Translations under genes and position numbers: made by a program
Notes under the pieces: model-generated
Seen by the model: the letters and a program-made list of their open reading frames with translations, nothing else
Told to the model about the DNA's origin: nothing
The model's database searches: none
DNA from: Embleya scabrispora
GTDB taxonomy: Bacteria; Actinomycetota; Actinomycetes; Streptomycetales; Streptomycetaceae
DNA: 64,000 bases
Direction of reading: 5' to 3'
Assembly (NCBI RefSeq): GCF_002024165.1
Contig: NZ_MWQN01000002.1
Span: forward strand, 496,001 to 560,000
Shown: positions 1 through 8,828 of the stretch, one piece after another
Position numbering within the stretch: position 1 is the stretch's first letter
How the letters are laid out: each line of letters begins with the position of its first letter

Positions 1-104
1 GGAGAGCGATTTGGTCATGCCCCCAAGCTAATGCAGCGCCGCGCCGATCCTTCGTGGTTCATGCGGGATGGCAGCGATGCGACAACCGTGCGATTCTCGC
101 CGCT

Positions 105-851
105 GTGACGACCTACTACTGGGACTCGACGCCCCTGGCCGACCCGGAAACAGCGGCGGCGCGCGACACCCTGGTGCGCCATTCGCGTGGGCCCGAGTTC
201 ACCGATGCCTTCCTCAAGCTTTTGCGAAGCGGGCAGCGCGTGCCGGTCGCCATCGCCCTCGCCCGCTACCAATACTCCGAGGCCGAGAGCAGATGGGGTT
301 CCGACAACCCGGCCGAGTCCGTCTCGGCAGAAGTTTTGGACCGGGCCCGCGCACTTCTCTCGTACCCGCCGATGAAGGCGTTCGAGTCCGGGGCCACCCG
401 CGACGAGGCCGACCACGCCAGTGCGCTGTCGGCCATGATGAACCTCGCCGACGTGCGGGACGCCGATCTCATCGCGAATGTGATCGAACGCTCGTCCGAG
501 CCCGAGGTCTTGGCCGCGGCGTCGATGGCGGCCCACCGGCCGTTCGAGTTGGCCGAGGTCCCCAATCCCCGCCTGGTCGAGGCGATCGGGCGTCGGGCGA
601 CGGATGAGTCGCTCGGCCCGGACATTCGCGCCGAGGTACTGCGGGCGCTCGGTTACGCACACTGCGCACGGGGCTTGGAGATCGCGCTGGGTCTCGCCGA
701 GTCGTGCGATGTCACGCTGCAAGTCGCCGCCGCGCAGGTGCTCGCGGCAGCACATCTGGCGACACATCGCGACGTCGTGGAACGGCTCCGGGCGTCGTGG
801 CCGGAAGGGACGATCGACGTCGGCAATGTCGACATCCTCTTGCAATGGTGA
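105..851 (+). CDS. HEAT-repeat-like hypothetical protein
   Basis: A protein of 248 residues that is mostly short paired alpha helices rich in Ala, Leu and Glu, the pattern of HEAT or armadillo-like scaffolds that bind other proteins. No catalytic motif is visible. The reading frame is open from an ATG at 54, but the first 17 codons lack the usual third-position GC bias, so I take the GTG at 105 (MTTYYWDSTPL) as start; there is no strong ribosome site to decide it. It converges with the ATPase gene that ends at 864. The function is unknown. Confidence 0.6.
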   Translation: MTTYYWDSTPLADPETAAARDTLVRHSRGPEFTDAFLKLLRSGQRVPVAIALARYQYSEAESRWGSDNPAESVSAEVLDRARALLSYPPMKAFESGATRDEADHASALSAMMNLADVRDADLIANVIERSSEPEVLAAASMAAHRPFELAEVPNPRLVEAIGRRATDESLGPDIRAEVLRALGYAHCARGLEIALGLAESCDVTLQVAAAQVLAAAHLATHRDVVERLRASWPEGTIDVGNVDILLQW

Positions 852-863
852 CTGATCCCGGGT

Positions 864-1463
864 TCAGCGCGGCATCGCACCGGTGCCGCACCGCGCCCAC
901 GCCCCGGAAGCCGCCCGTTCCAGGTAGACCAGCGCCGTCACGGTCGTATGGTCCGGCCCGAGCCCGTGCTCGGCGCAGTCGCGATCCATCCAGTCGTCAC
1001 ACCGAAACCGGGCCCGCTTCTCCAGCGAGCAGAACGCCACCTCCCACGCGGAGGCAAGCCGATCCACCAGCAGCAACCCACGCTCCGCCCCGGCGTCGAC
1101 TCCGGGCGAGCGAGGGCACAGCGCGGTCCGCGCGCCGGCGGGATGGTTGACGTAGTCGTACTCCCGCCCGATCCGGCCCAGATCCGACACCCGCACCATC
1201 GCCACACTCGGCCCGGTGTCGCCCCCGACGCTCTCCACCACGAACACCTCGACGGTGAACTCGGCCGACCCCGAATGCCGCACGGCGTTGGTGGCCAGTT
1301 CGGTGACGATGAACCGGATGTCGTACGAGATCGCCTCCGGCACCTCGGCCTTGGCCAGGGCCCACCCGACGACGCGGCGCGCCTCACCGACGCTGCGCTC
1401 GGTGGAGGGGTAGGCCCGGCGTGAGTGGGCGATGAGCAGGCGGGCGGGGGAAAGGATGGTCAT
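864..1463 (-). CDS. ATP-binding anti-sigma-type regulatory kinase (HATPase_c_2)
   Basis: A 199-residue single GHKL/HATPase domain protein of the RsbW/SpoIIAB-like group that is abundant in streptomycetes. The N-box ELATNAVRH (residues 55-63) with the Mg-ATP Asn is clear, and a Gly-rich G1 region follows near RGLLLVD. Family members phosphorylate or bind anti-anti-sigma factors and regulators in the cytoplasm. It lies directly downstream of, and on the same strand as, an XRE/TPR regulator gene, a pairing very common in Streptomyces regulatory systems. A DUF397 partner, often found with such pairs, is not present here. Confidence 0.8.
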   Translation of the reverse strand: MTILSPARLLIAHSRRAYPSTERSVGEARRVVGWALAKAEVPEAISYDIRFIVTELATNAVRHSGSAEFTVEVFVVESVGGDTGPSVAMVRVSDLGRIGREYDYVNHPAGARTALCPRSPGVDAGAERGLLLVDRLASAWEVAFCSLEKRARFRCDDWMDRDCAEHGLGPDHTTVTALVYLERAASGAWARCGTGAMPR

Positions 1464-1586
1464 GGTCCGGCTCCCGAGCTCTGGTGATCAGTGCTCGTGA
1501 CGGTAGAAAACCGACATGCCGGGAACCAGACGTGCTGCGCGCCGGTTTCGGCGGGCGGGGCACGAAGCCACCGCGCTACGCGGTAG

Positions 1587-2792
1587 TCATCCGGTTACGC
1601 CGAGGTGATCGGCCAATTCGCGCATGTCGGTGGTCAAGGTGCGCTTGCGTTTTTTCAGGACCAGTCGGACCACGTCTCGGGCCAGGCTCTGGTGACGCAG
1701 CCATTCCGGTGCGGCCTGTAGGACGGTCTGCATCTCGGTCATCGCCTCGCCGTATTCGCCGACGTGGGCCTGCGCCAGGGCAATGTCCAGGCGGTGTCGG
1801 TTCTGCGTGTTCGGGCTCGGGGCCGGACCGGTGATCGGCTTCGGGGTGCGCTCGACGCCTCGGAGCAGCCCGCGATGGTCGCCGACGACCGCGAAGTCCT
1901 CGAGTGTCTTCAGGTGGGCCGTGACCGGCCCGAATGAGCACCACTGCATGCTGCGGTCGAGGTACTCGACCCCGACGGCGGTCGCCGCGGTGCCGGCCAT
2001 GCGGCGGGCCTCCCGGGCGACATCGGGGTTGTTGTTGCGAACGGCCGCTGCGGCAACTCGCTGGAGCAATTCGCCCCACCCCGCGATCTCGCCCACGGTG
2101 GCCCTCGACAGGCGCGGCTCGATGCCGTCGGCCGTCTCCGCCGCCAGGTGTTCGCACTCGTCGAAACGACCCTGGCGCAGCAGCAGCCAGCACAGGCCGC
2201 CCACTCCGACGGCCGCGAGGTGGACCCGACCCATGGCCCGGGCATCGCGGATGCTCTCCGAGAACGCGTGGTAGGCGAGGTCGTATTGGCGAACCTGGGT
2301 GAGGTACTTCCCGGCCACATGCAGCGCCGCCACCCGCACCTCGCCGACACCCTCGGGCCCCTCGGCGGAGGGCACCGCCCGCAGGATCGCGGGAAGTTCG
2401 TCCGCCATCGACTCGTACCGGTCGGCCTGATACAGCGCGTGGGCCCGATCGATCCGGGCCTGGACGGCGGCCAGGCGCTGCGGGGTGAGTTCGGCGGAGT
2501 CGGCGCGGTCGACCAGGCCGACCGGTGGCGTGAGTGCCTGGCGCAGCGCGATCAGCTGGATGCGGGAGCCCACTTCGTCGTGCACGGGTTTGGGCACCGA
2601 CGGCGCGAAGAGCGCCGACGTGGGCAGATCCAGCGCTCGCGCGAGCACGTGCAGCGTGGCGATCCGAACGTCGCCGCCCTGTTCGACCTTGGCGACCGTC
2701 GACACGCCCAGGCCGGCCGCCTCCGCCAGTTGCTCCTGGCTGAGTCCGGCCACCCGTCGATACCGCCGGACGTTGTCCCCGAGTCCGCTCAC
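1587..2792 (-). CDS. XRE-family HTH regulator with C-terminal TPR-like helices
   Basis: A 401-residue transcription regulator. Residues 1-55 form a Cro/C1 type helix-turn-helix (LSQEQLAEAAGLGVSTVAKV), and the long remainder is helical, Ala-rich and tetratricopeptide-like (AAVQARIDRAHALYQADRY and later repeats), as in actinobacterial regulators that sense small molecules or partner proteins. The frame is open up to 2840, but the GTG at 2792 is preceded by GAGAGG seven bases upstream, so I start there. It is upstream of the RsbW-like ATPase gene, with 123 bases between them. The target genes are unknown. Confidence 0.8.
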   Translation of the reverse strand: MSGLGDNVRRYRRVAGLSQEQLAEAAGLGVSTVAKVEQGGDVRIATLHVLARALDLPTSALFAPSVPKPVHDEVGSRIQLIALRQALTPPVGLVDRADSAELTPQRLAAVQARIDRAHALYQADRYESMADELPAILRAVPSAEGPEGVGEVRVAALHVAGKYLTQVRQYDLAYHAFSESIRDARAMGRVHLAAVGVGGLCWLLLRQGRFDECEHLAAETADGIEPRLSRATVGEIAGWGELLQRVAAAAVRNNNPDVAREARRMAGTAATAVGVEYLDRSMQWCSFGPVTAHLKTLEDFAVVGDHRGLLRGVERTPKPITGPAPSPNTQNRHRLDIALAQAHVGEYGEAMTEMQTVLQAAPEWLRHQSLARDVVRLVLKKRKRTLTTDMRELADHLGVTG

Positions 2793-2900
2793 CGCGTACC
2801 TCTCACCCTGGGAGGTGGCACTCACCCATGCCGATCCCAAACTAGCGCGGCAAAGGCCCGTTCGGGATCGGGAAATGCGCGGCGGCGACCCGTACTCGCC

Positions 2901-3395
2901 TCAGTCGAGAGTGTGTAGCACGACGTCGCTGATTCGGCCCGCCTCGGCCGTGAGGGTCATGTACGTGTGATGCGGTTGGCGGCGCCGATCGGTCGGCGAG
3001 CCCGGATTGAGCAGGCGCAGTCCCGTGTCCGTGAACGTGTCCCACGGGATGTGGCTGTGTCCGAACACGAGGACGTCCGCGTCGGGATACCGCGCCGCGC
3101 AGCGGCGTTCGCGGCCCTCGGCCGGGCCCGTCTCGTGGACCACGGCGAAGCGCACGCCGCCGAGTTCGACCCGGGCCACCTCCGGCAGCCGTGCCCGCAG
3201 GTCCGGCCCGTCGTTGTTGCCGTAGACCCCGACCACCCGATGTGAAGAAGCCTCGAACAGGTCGAGCACGTCGGCGTCGACCCAGTCACCCGCGTGGATC
3301 ACCACATCGGCGACCGCCGCCTCGACCAGCACCTGCTCGGGAACGGCCCTGGCACGGCGGGCGACATGGGTGTCGGAGACCAGCAGAACGCGCAT
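2901..3395 (-). CDS. YfcE/MJ0936-type metallophosphoesterase
   Basis: A 164-residue calcineurin-like phosphodiesterase. The metal ligands are in order: D8 and H10 (VSDTH), GDWVD at 36-40, GNND ending at D62, His in VVHETGP, and GHSHIP near 112-117. The length matches the small YfcE/MJ0936 family, which hydrolyses phosphodiesters using two divalent metals in the cytoplasm. The start is the ATG at 3395 (MRVLLVSDTH); an in-frame GTG at 3404 would add three residues. The natural substrate is not predictable. Confidence 0.85.
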   Translation of the reverse strand: MRVLLVSDTHVARRARAVPEQVLVEAAVADVVIHAGDWVDADVLDLFEASSHRVVGVYGNNDGPDLRARLPEVARVELGGVRFAVVHETGPAEGRERRCAARYPDADVLVFGHSHIPWDTFTDTGLRLLNPGSPTDRRRQPHHTYMTLTAEAGRISDVVLHTLD

Positions 3396-3449
3396 GCCCA
3401 CCACGGTACGACTCCGACGCCGCCTCCGGGACGTCCCGACCTCGCCCGG

Positions 3450-3965
3450 TCAGGGAGTCGTTTCCGGTTGCGGCGCCCGCTTCGGGGCCCGCCAGGCGGG
3501 ATTCCTGCGGATGCCGACCTGTTCGAGTTCGAGCGTGTCGCCGGTCTCGGTGCGGAGTTCGACGTGGACCGGTACGCCCGTTTCGTGGTCGACGTAGTGC
3601 AGCGGCGCCGTGCCGCCCTGGAGGTGCCGGTCGCCCCACTGCATCAGGGCCACGATCACCGGGAACAGCTCGCGGCCCATGTCGGTGAGCACGTATTCGT
3701 CGCGCGTGCGACCGCCGTCCTCCCGATAGGGGCGCTTGGCGAGCAGGCCGGCCTCGGTCAGGCGGCGCAACTGCTGGGCGGCGGCGCGGTCGGTGATCCC
3801 GATGCGGTCGGCGAAGCCGCTGAAGCGGGTCGTTCCGTAGCAGGCCTCGCGCAGGATCAGCAGCGCGGAGCGGGTTCCGACCACCTCCAGCGCCTTGACC
3901 AGCGAGCAGTGATCGGTCTTCCACGCGCCGAGATCGGCGAGCGCACCCTCCATGACAACCGGCAT
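3450..3965 (-). CDS. HxlR-family transcriptional regulator
   Basis: A 171-residue winged-helix regulator of the HxlR type. The conserved core runs from CSLVKALEVVGTRSALLILREA through the recognition region ITDRAAAQQLRRLTEAGLLAKRPYREDGGRTRDEYVLTD, split here only by my numbering (about residues 20-95). The C-terminal tail of about 55 residues is extra and Arg/Pro-rich. Family members usually repress a divergent neighbour and respond to reactive or toxic compounds. The divergent neighbour here is a DHA2 drug exporter, and a palindromic site lies between the two genes, so control of the exporter and autoregulation are likely. Confidence 0.88.
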   Translation of the reverse strand: MPVVMEGALADLGAWKTDHCSLVKALEVVGTRSALLILREACYGTTRFSGFADRIGITDRAAAQQLRRLTEAGLLAKRPYREDGGRTRDEYVLTDMGRELFPVIVALMQWGDRHLQGGTAPLHYVDHETGVPVHVELRTETGDTLELEQVGIRRNPAWRAPKRAPQPETTP

Positions 3966-3997
3966 GGGCCCATCGTACCCACCCCGACTATCACCTT

Positions 3998-4024
3998 GTA
4001 TAGCCAGGCTCTGGCTACCTATAC
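3998..4024. promoter_or_regulatory. HxlR operator palindrome
   Basis: The HxlR/exporter intergenic region carries a nested palindrome. Outer arms are GTATAG (3998-4003) and CTATAC (4019-4024). Inner arms TAGCCAG (4001-4007) and CTGGCTA (4011-4017) are perfect around the spacer GCT. The TATA-like ends may also serve as -10 elements for one or both divergent promoters. Position and shape fit an HxlR dimer site that covers the promoter(s). Confidence 0.75.
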
Positions 4025-4120
4025 TCCAGGAAAGTCAGCCCTTGCCGCGAACTGCTTGAAGCGGACCGCACAGCGCTGCCCTCGACCGGACCATCCGACC
4101 CGCATCCCAGGGGGATCCCC

Positions 4121-5533
4121 ATGGCCTCGCAGGCCACACAAGCCGCGCCGGACGCCGACAAACGGCGGCAAGTCCCCGGTGGACCGACGGCCATCACGTT
4201 CGTCGTGTGTTCCGCGGCGTTCATGGCGATGCTCGACGTGTTCGTGGTCAACGTCGCCTTCACCGACATCGGCGCCGAGTTCGGCGCACCACTCGCGGAC
4301 CTGAGCTGGGTCCTCAACGCCTATGCCATCGTCTACGCGGCGCTGCTGATCCCGGCCGGCCGGCTCGCCGACCGGCACGGCCGCAAACCGGCGTTCCTCG
4401 CCGGACTGGCCCTGTTCACCGTGGCGAGCGCCGCGTGTTCGGCGGCACCCCAGTTGTGGTGGCTGGTCTTCTTCCGCGGACTCCAGGCGGTCGGCGCGGC
4501 CGTACTCACCCCGGCGAGCCTCGGCCTGCTGCTGACCGCGCTGCCGCCGGAGCGCCGGGCCAAGGCGGTCGGAATCTGGGCCACCACCAGCTCGTTCGCG
4601 GCCGCGATCGGCCCCGTCGTCGGCGGCGGTCTGGTGGAACTGTCCTGGCGGTGGGTGTTCCTGATCAACATCCCCGTCGGCGTGGCGGCGTTCGCGGCGG
4701 CCCGCCGCGTGCTCCCCGACGTGCGGGAGGCCTCGGCCGTGCGCATGCCGGACCCGCTCGGCACGGCCGCGCTGATCGTCGCGTTCGGCGCACTCTCGCT
4801 GGGCCTGGTCAAGGGCCAGGACTGGACGTGGACCGGGGCGGCGACCCTCGGCACCTTCGCGGTCGCCGCCGGCGGGATCGCGATCTTCGTCGTGCGGATC
4901 CTCACCCACCCGGAACCGGCCGTGGATCCGGCCCTGTTCCGCACCTCGACGTTCGTGTGGGCCAACATCACGGTGTTGACGTTCTGTACCGCCTTCGGCG
5001 CGGTCTTCCCGTCCGTGGTGTTGTGGCTCCAGGGCCCCGGCGGTTACTCGACCCTGGTCACCGGGCTGGCCATCGCGCCGGGCCCGCTGATGGTGCCGCT
5101 GTTCGCGATCGTCGGCCGACGGCTGGCCACGCGGGCGCCGATCGGGGTCCTGGTGGCGGCGGGCAACCTGCTGTTCGCCGGCGGCGCCCTGTTGTTGGCC
5201 GCCGGCGCGTCCGCCGATCCCCGGTACACGACGCAAATCCTGCCGGGGTGGCTGGTCATCGGCGTCGGTATCGGCCTGGCCATGCCCCTGATGCTCTCCC
5301 GCGCCACCGCCCGGCTGCCCGGTGACCGGGCCGCCACCGGCAGTGCCGTGGTCAACACCAGCCGCCAACTCGGGTACGTGCTCGGCGTCGCCATCGTGGT
5401 CGCCGTCCTCGGCACCACCGGCACCGCGCCCGATCCGACGCGGACCTTCCAACACGCCTGGTGGTTCATCGCCGCCACCGCCGGCGGATCCGCCGTCACC
5501 GCCCTCGGCATCACCGGCCGCACCAGGAGCTGA
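4121..5533 (+). CDS. DHA2-type MFS multidrug exporter
   Basis: A 470-residue inner membrane transporter of the EmrB/QacA (14-TMS) group. It contains many hydrophobic segments, the family loop LADRHGRKPAFLAG after TMS2 (about residues 82-95) and the antiporter motif C region GPVVGGGLVELSWRWVFLINIPVG (given only in part here as SWRWVFLINIPVG). It exports toxic compounds using the proton gradient. It is divergent from the HxlR regulator, with the operator 97-123 bases upstream of the start, so it is probably induced by its own substrates. The downstream GNAT gene follows after 5 bases and is probably co-transcribed. Confidence 0.9.
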   Translation: MASQATQAAPDADKRRQVPGGPTAITFVVCSAAFMAMLDVFVVNVAFTDIGAEFGAPLADLSWVLNAYAIVYAALLIPAGRLADRHGRKPAFLAGLALFTVASAACSAAPQLWWLVFFRGLQAVGAAVLTPASLGLLLTALPPERRAKAVGIWATTSSFAAAIGPVVGGGLVELSWRWVFLINIPVGVAAFAAARRVLPDVREASAVRMPDPLGTAALIVAFGALSLGLVKGQDWTWTGAATLGTFAVAAGGIAIFVVRILTHPEPAVDPALFRTSTFVWANITVLTFCTAFGAVFPSVVLWLQGPGGYSTLVTGLAIAPGPLMVPLFAIVGRRLATRAPIGVLVAAGNLLFAGGALLLAAGASADPRYTTQILPGWLVIGVGIGLAMPLMLSRATARLPGDRAATGSAVVNTSRQLGYVLGVAIVVAVLGTTGTAPDPTRTFQHAWWFIAATAGGSAVTALGITGRTRS

Positions 5534-5538
5534 TCACC

Positions 5539-6126
5539 GTGACCGTCATGGCCTCCGTGGCATCCGTCGACACCGTGCGCCTGCGCCCGTGGCGCCCGGA
5601 CGACGCCGACGAACTCGGCCGAGCCGCCGCGTACTTCTCGCCGCGCGCACTCGCCGCGCGATTCGGCGCGGCGAGCACCACGATCCCGGACTGGTACCGG
5701 GCCCACATCGTCGAGGCCCGGGCGCGCGGCAGGTGGAACGCGTGTGTGGCCCACAGCGGGGGCCGCATCGTGGGCTGGGCGGAGTACGGACTCGACGATG
5801 ACCCCGCCCACGCCGACATCGCCGCCCTGGTCGGCGACCGGTACCAGGGAAACGGCCTCGGCACCCGGTTGGTCGGGCAGGTCGCGTCCCTGGCCCGGGC
5901 GGGCGGGGTACGCGTCCTGCACGCCCAGATCCGGGTGGACAACCCGGCCGCCCGCAAAGCGCTGTACGCGGCGTTTCCGAACCTGCGCTACACGGAACTG
6001 CAGGACGGACAGTGGCACTACGCCGTCGACCTGCCGCACGCCTCGAACCGGCCGGGCTCGATGAGCCGTGGCCGGTCCGACGACATCACCCTCGCTCCGC
6101 GACCGTCCTCGTCGCCCACCACCTGA
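5539..6126 (+). CDS. GNAT-family N-acetyltransferase
   Basis: A 195-residue acyl-CoA dependent acetyltransferase. The GNAT core is present: LRPWRPDDADEL near the N terminus and the acetyl-CoA loop DRYQGNGLGTRLVGQV (about residues 97-112). The start is GTG 5539, which has AGGAG at 5525-5529 and begins five bases after the exporter stop codon; ATG 5548 is the alternative. Co-transcription with the HxlR-controlled exporter suggests a role in the same detoxification response. The C-terminal tail beyond about residue 170 is Arg/Ser-rich and not part of the fold. Confidence 0.82.
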   Translation: MTVMASVASVDTVRLRPWRPDDADELGRAAAYFSPRALAARFGAASTTIPDWYRAHIVEARARGRWNACVAHSGGRIVGWAEYGLDDDPAHADIAALVGDRYQGNGLGTRLVGQVASLARAGGVRVLHAQIRVDNPAARKALYAAFPNLRYTELQDGQWHYAVDLPHASNRPGSMSRGRSDDITLAPRPSSSPTT

Positions 6127-6139
6127 TGCGGGACGAACT

Positions 6140-6180
6140 GCGGGGCGGACGCGATGTCATGACGACGTGTCCGCCCCCGC
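6140..6180. terminator. Bidirectional hairpin between convergent genes
   Basis: GCGGGGCGGAC (6140-6150) pairs with GTCCGCCCCCGC (6169-6180) with one bulged base. It sits between the GNAT stop codon and the convergent small-protein gene, whose stop codon lies in the loop. No U tract is present, as usual in high-GC actinomycetes. Confidence 0.6.
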
Positions 6181-6486
6181 GACGGGCGCCTTGGCAACGG
6201 GTGTTTTGGTGGCGGCCGCTTTCGCGGTGGCCGGCCCGGCGGCGGCCGGCCCGGTCGGTGGCTTGACCCCGTTGGTGGCGCCGGTCGTCGGCCGTGCCGT
6301 GCCGGGTGGCTTGACGCCGTTGGTACGGCCGGTCGGTGCGCCGCCGTGCGCCGATCGGGTGTTGCCCTCGGGCCGGTCACCGTGGCGGCGGGCCGGCTCC
6401 GGCGCCGTTTCCCCGGGCATCCCCCCATCCCGGAAGTCCGTTGCGCGTCGCCCGAGTTGCCCGTTGTCCCCGTTGTCCCCGTGCAT
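6157..6486 (-). CDS. Small Gly/Ala/Pro-rich hypothetical protein with internal repeats
   Basis: A 109-residue, probably disordered protein. The start at 6486 is well supported: the ATG is preceded by GAGGAGAG with nine bases between. The N terminus is polar (MHGDNGDNGQLGRRATDF). The centre contains two copies of TNGVKPP (in TNGVKPPGTARP and TNGVKPPTGP), and the C terminus is an Ala/Lys/Thr/Pro tail. I see no signal peptide, membrane segment or catalytic motif. The tail resembles linker or DNA-binding Ala/Lys/Pro regions only in composition. The frame is open further upstream but loses codon bias. Function unknown. Confidence 0.5.
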   Translation of the reverse strand: MHGDNGDNGQLGRRATDFRDGGMPGETAPEPARRHGDRPEGNTRSAHGGAPTGRTNGVKPPGTARPTTGATNGVKPPTGPAAAGPATAKAAATKTPVAKAPVAGADTSS

Positions 6487-6706
6487 GCTTGTTCGCTCTC
6501 CTCGATTCCCGCGAACCGTGCGATCGCCCGGATCCCTGTCCTCCGAGCGACCGCCCCCCGATCCGGTTGATTCCTGGCCTTGCGGATGTTGTCGGAAATA
6601 GCCGAGTGACAATACGCCACATAGTCAGATACGTACCAGGGCCACGAGCGGTTCGGCGTTCGCAGGACGAGATTGTTCGCGAGACGAGATCTGCGAACCG
6701 GACGTG

Positions 6707-7765
6707 TCAGGTCGTCGGCGTCACCTTCGCCAGACCCGCCGGGGCGTCCGGGTTCGCGCCGCGACGCAGGGCGAACGTACGGGCCAGGTTCTGCAGATGC
6801 ACGGTGGTGGCGATGGCCCGGGCGGCTTCCGTACGCAGGCCGCCGAGTTCGGGGGCCACCGTCGCGTGCGGGATGCCGTCGGCGACCAGGCGCTCGCGCA
6901 GTGCAGCGATGTCGGGCGCGGTGGGGCCGCCCAGATCGATCAGCAGCACCGGAACCCGGGCGCCCAGTGCGGCGATCGGGCCGTGCAGGAGGTCGGCGAC
7001 CGAGATGCCCTCGGCGAATACGCCGGAGGTCTCGCGGATCTTGAGCGCCCCCTCCAGCGCCACCGCGCCGCCGAGACCCCGCCCGGCCACGACCAGGCGG
7101 TCGTGGTGCGCCCAGTCGGCGGCCAACCTCTCGCACGCCTCGGCGTCGGCCAGCACCCGGCTTACCGCGTCGGGGAGTTCGGCCAGGTCGGCGAGATCGG
7201 CGACGGTCGGCGGCAGCGGGCCGAGGGCGAGCGCGATGCCGACCACGGCCAGGAGTTGGGCGGTGACGGTCTTGGTCGCCGGGACCGCGATCTCGGTGCC
7301 GGCGTCGGTCGCGACCAGGACGTCGGCCTCGGCGGCGAGCAGGCTGTCCGCCTCGTTGGTGATCGCGACGATCCGGGCGCCCTGTTCGCGCGCGGCCCGG
7401 ACGGCCGTGACGATCTCGGGGGTGCGGCCCGACTGGCTCAGCGCGGTGACCAGGTAGCCGGAGTAGTCGGTACGCGCGCCGTAGCGGGTCACCAGGCTGG
7501 GCGCGGCCAGGCCCGCCGGGCGGCCGGACGCCGGCTCGTACAGGTAGCGGCCGAACACGGCGGCGTTGTCCGACGATCCGCGCGCGATCAGCGTCGACCC
7601 GAGCAGCGGTGTGGGCAGCGCCGCCCGGACGGCCTCGCCGAGTTCGGGCAGGCGGGCGACCAACCGGCCCAGGACGTCGGGCTGTTCGGCCATCTCGGCG
7701 GCCATCACCGCCCCGGGGGCGGCGGGGTGGTCGGTGGTCGGCGTGCTCGGGGTTGCGGGGGTCAT
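6707..7765 (-). CDS. SIS-domain sugar-phosphate isomerase/deglycase
   Basis: A 352-residue protein with two tandem SIS domains, related to the isomerase half of GlmS and to AgaS/FrlB-like enzymes. The first domain has IARGSSDNAAVFGRYL and TALSQSGRTPEIV (sugar-phosphate loop). The second has VVAGRGLGGAVALEGALKIRE, part of the catalytic Glu/His region, then FAEGISVADLLHGP. Such enzymes isomerise amino-sugar phosphates, or cleave a phosphorylated sugar-amino acid adduct to glucose 6-phosphate and amino acid. It is the last gene of a minus-strand cluster with a ROK kinase, a YhfX-like enzyme and an APC permease, and the kinase is expected to make its substrate. Confidence 0.82.
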   Translation of the reverse strand: MTPATPSTPTTDHPAAPGAVMAAEMAEQPDVLGRLVARLPELGEAVRAALPTPLLGSTLIARGSSDNAAVFGRYLYEPASGRPAGLAAPSLVTRYGARTDYSGYLVTALSQSGRTPEIVTAVRAAREQGARIVAITNEADSLLAAEADVLVATDAGTEIAVPATKTVTAQLLAVVGIALALGPLPPTVADLADLAELPDAVSRVLADAEACERLAADWAHHDRLVVAGRGLGGAVALEGALKIRETSGVFAEGISVADLLHGPIAALGARVPVLLIDLGGPTAPDIAALRERLVADGIPHATVAPELGGLRTEAARAIATTVHLQNLARTFALRRGANPDAPAGLAKVTPTT

Positions 7766-7776
7766 GGTGTTGGTCC

Positions 7777-7836
7777 CTTCGGTCGGCTTCGCTTCGGTCG
7801 GCCTTGCTTCGGTCGGCTTCGCTTCGGTCCGCGCTG
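7777..7836. repeat. 15-bp direct repeat, four units
   Basis: Four head-to-tail 15-bp units: CTTCGGTCGGCTTCG, a one-base-different copy, a perfect copy, and a degenerate fourth. They lie in the 109-bp gap between the ROK kinase stop and the SIS start. Unit length is a multiple of three, but no gene covers them. They are probably a slippage product; an mRNA processing or stability role cannot be excluded. Confidence 0.8.
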
Positions 7837-7874
7837 GGTCGATCGGTTCGGGAGGAGCGGTTCGAGGGCCGGGC

Positions 7875-8828
7875 TCATCGCGTCACCAGCGCCCACTTCG
7901 GGCGTTCGCCGCGGGCGATGTCCCAGGCCAGGGCGGCGGCGCCACGCAGCGCGCCGTCGTGGATGTGCCGCGCCGCCACGATCACCTCGCCGGGGGCGGC
8001 GGCGCCGGGCGCGTGCTTGGCGACGAAGCCGCGCAGGACGTCGAGGACCCGGTCGGCCGCGGCCATCAACCCGCCGCCGAGGGCGATCCGGGTCGGGTCC
8101 AGGGCCAGGTACAGGTTGAGCACGTGGCCCGCGAGCACGTCGAGCGCCTGATCGGCGATCGCGCGCAGCCGGGGGTCGGTGGAGGTCAGGATCGCCGCCG
8201 CGTCGGGGGCCGGACCGGTGCCGCCGAGCGCGTACAGCGCCTGCGTGCGGGCAAGCAGCGGGCCGCCGCCGATCAGCGATTCCAGGTCCGGCTCGTCCGG
8301 GCGGCCGGGCGCCAGCGCGTAGCCGATCTCGCCGGCCACGCCCCGGGCGCCGCCCACGACCCGGCCGCCGACGGTGAGCGCGGCGGCGACGCCCGTACCC
8401 AGATTGACGAACAACCCGGGATCGGCATCGACGAGCGCGCCGGATCGCACCTCGGCCAGCCCCGCCGCCTTGACGTCGTTGGCCACCACCACCGGCAGCG
8501 CCCCGAACGCCTCCCGGGCCCGGCCCAGGACGTCCACGCGCTCGATGCCGGGCAGGTTCGGCGACAGTTCGACCCCGGCCGAGGTCACCGTCCCGGGACA
8601 CACCAGGCCCACGGCCACCACCTCGTGCCGCCCGTCGCGGTTCGCCGCCGCGACCTGGTCCCGGGCCGCCCCGAGCAGTCGATCGAACGCGCGCCCCATG
8701 TCCTCGCCGGGAGCGCGCGTGGGCACCCGCCGCCCCGCCGACATCGCCCCGGCGGCATCGATCGTGGCCATCGCGGTCTTGGTGCCGCCGATGTCCAGCG
8801 CGACTATCGCACGCGCACCACGCGTCAC
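7875..8828 (-). CDS. ROK-family sugar kinase
   Basis: A 317-residue ROK kinase. The phosphate-binding motif DIGGTKT is at residues 11-17, the catalytic-type VANDVKAAGLAE lies near 120-131, and LGTGVAAALTVGG forms the second phosphate loop. The usual ROK zinc-binding Cys cluster is absent, as in a subset of the family. It should phosphorylate a sugar or sugar adduct with ATP. The start is GTG 8828, which overlaps the stop of the upstream YhfX-like gene by 4 bases (GTGA), indicating translational coupling. Upstream in-frame sequence to 8957 belongs to the other gene. Confidence 0.85.
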   Translation of the reverse strand: MTRGARAIVALDIGGTKTAMATIDAAGAMSAGRRVPTRAPGEDMGRAFDRLLGAARDQVAAANRDGRHEVVAVGLVCPGTVTSAGVELSPNLPGIERVDVLGRAREAFGALPVVVANDVKAAGLAEVRSGALVDADPGLFVNLGTGVAAALTVGGRVVGGARGVAGEIGYALAPGRPDEPDLESLIGGGPLLARTQALYALGGTGPAPDAAAILTSTDPRLRAIADQALDVLAGHVLNLYLALDPTRIALGGGLMAAADRVLDVLRGFVAKHAPGAAAPGEVIVAARHIHDGALRGAAALAWDIARGERPKWALVTR

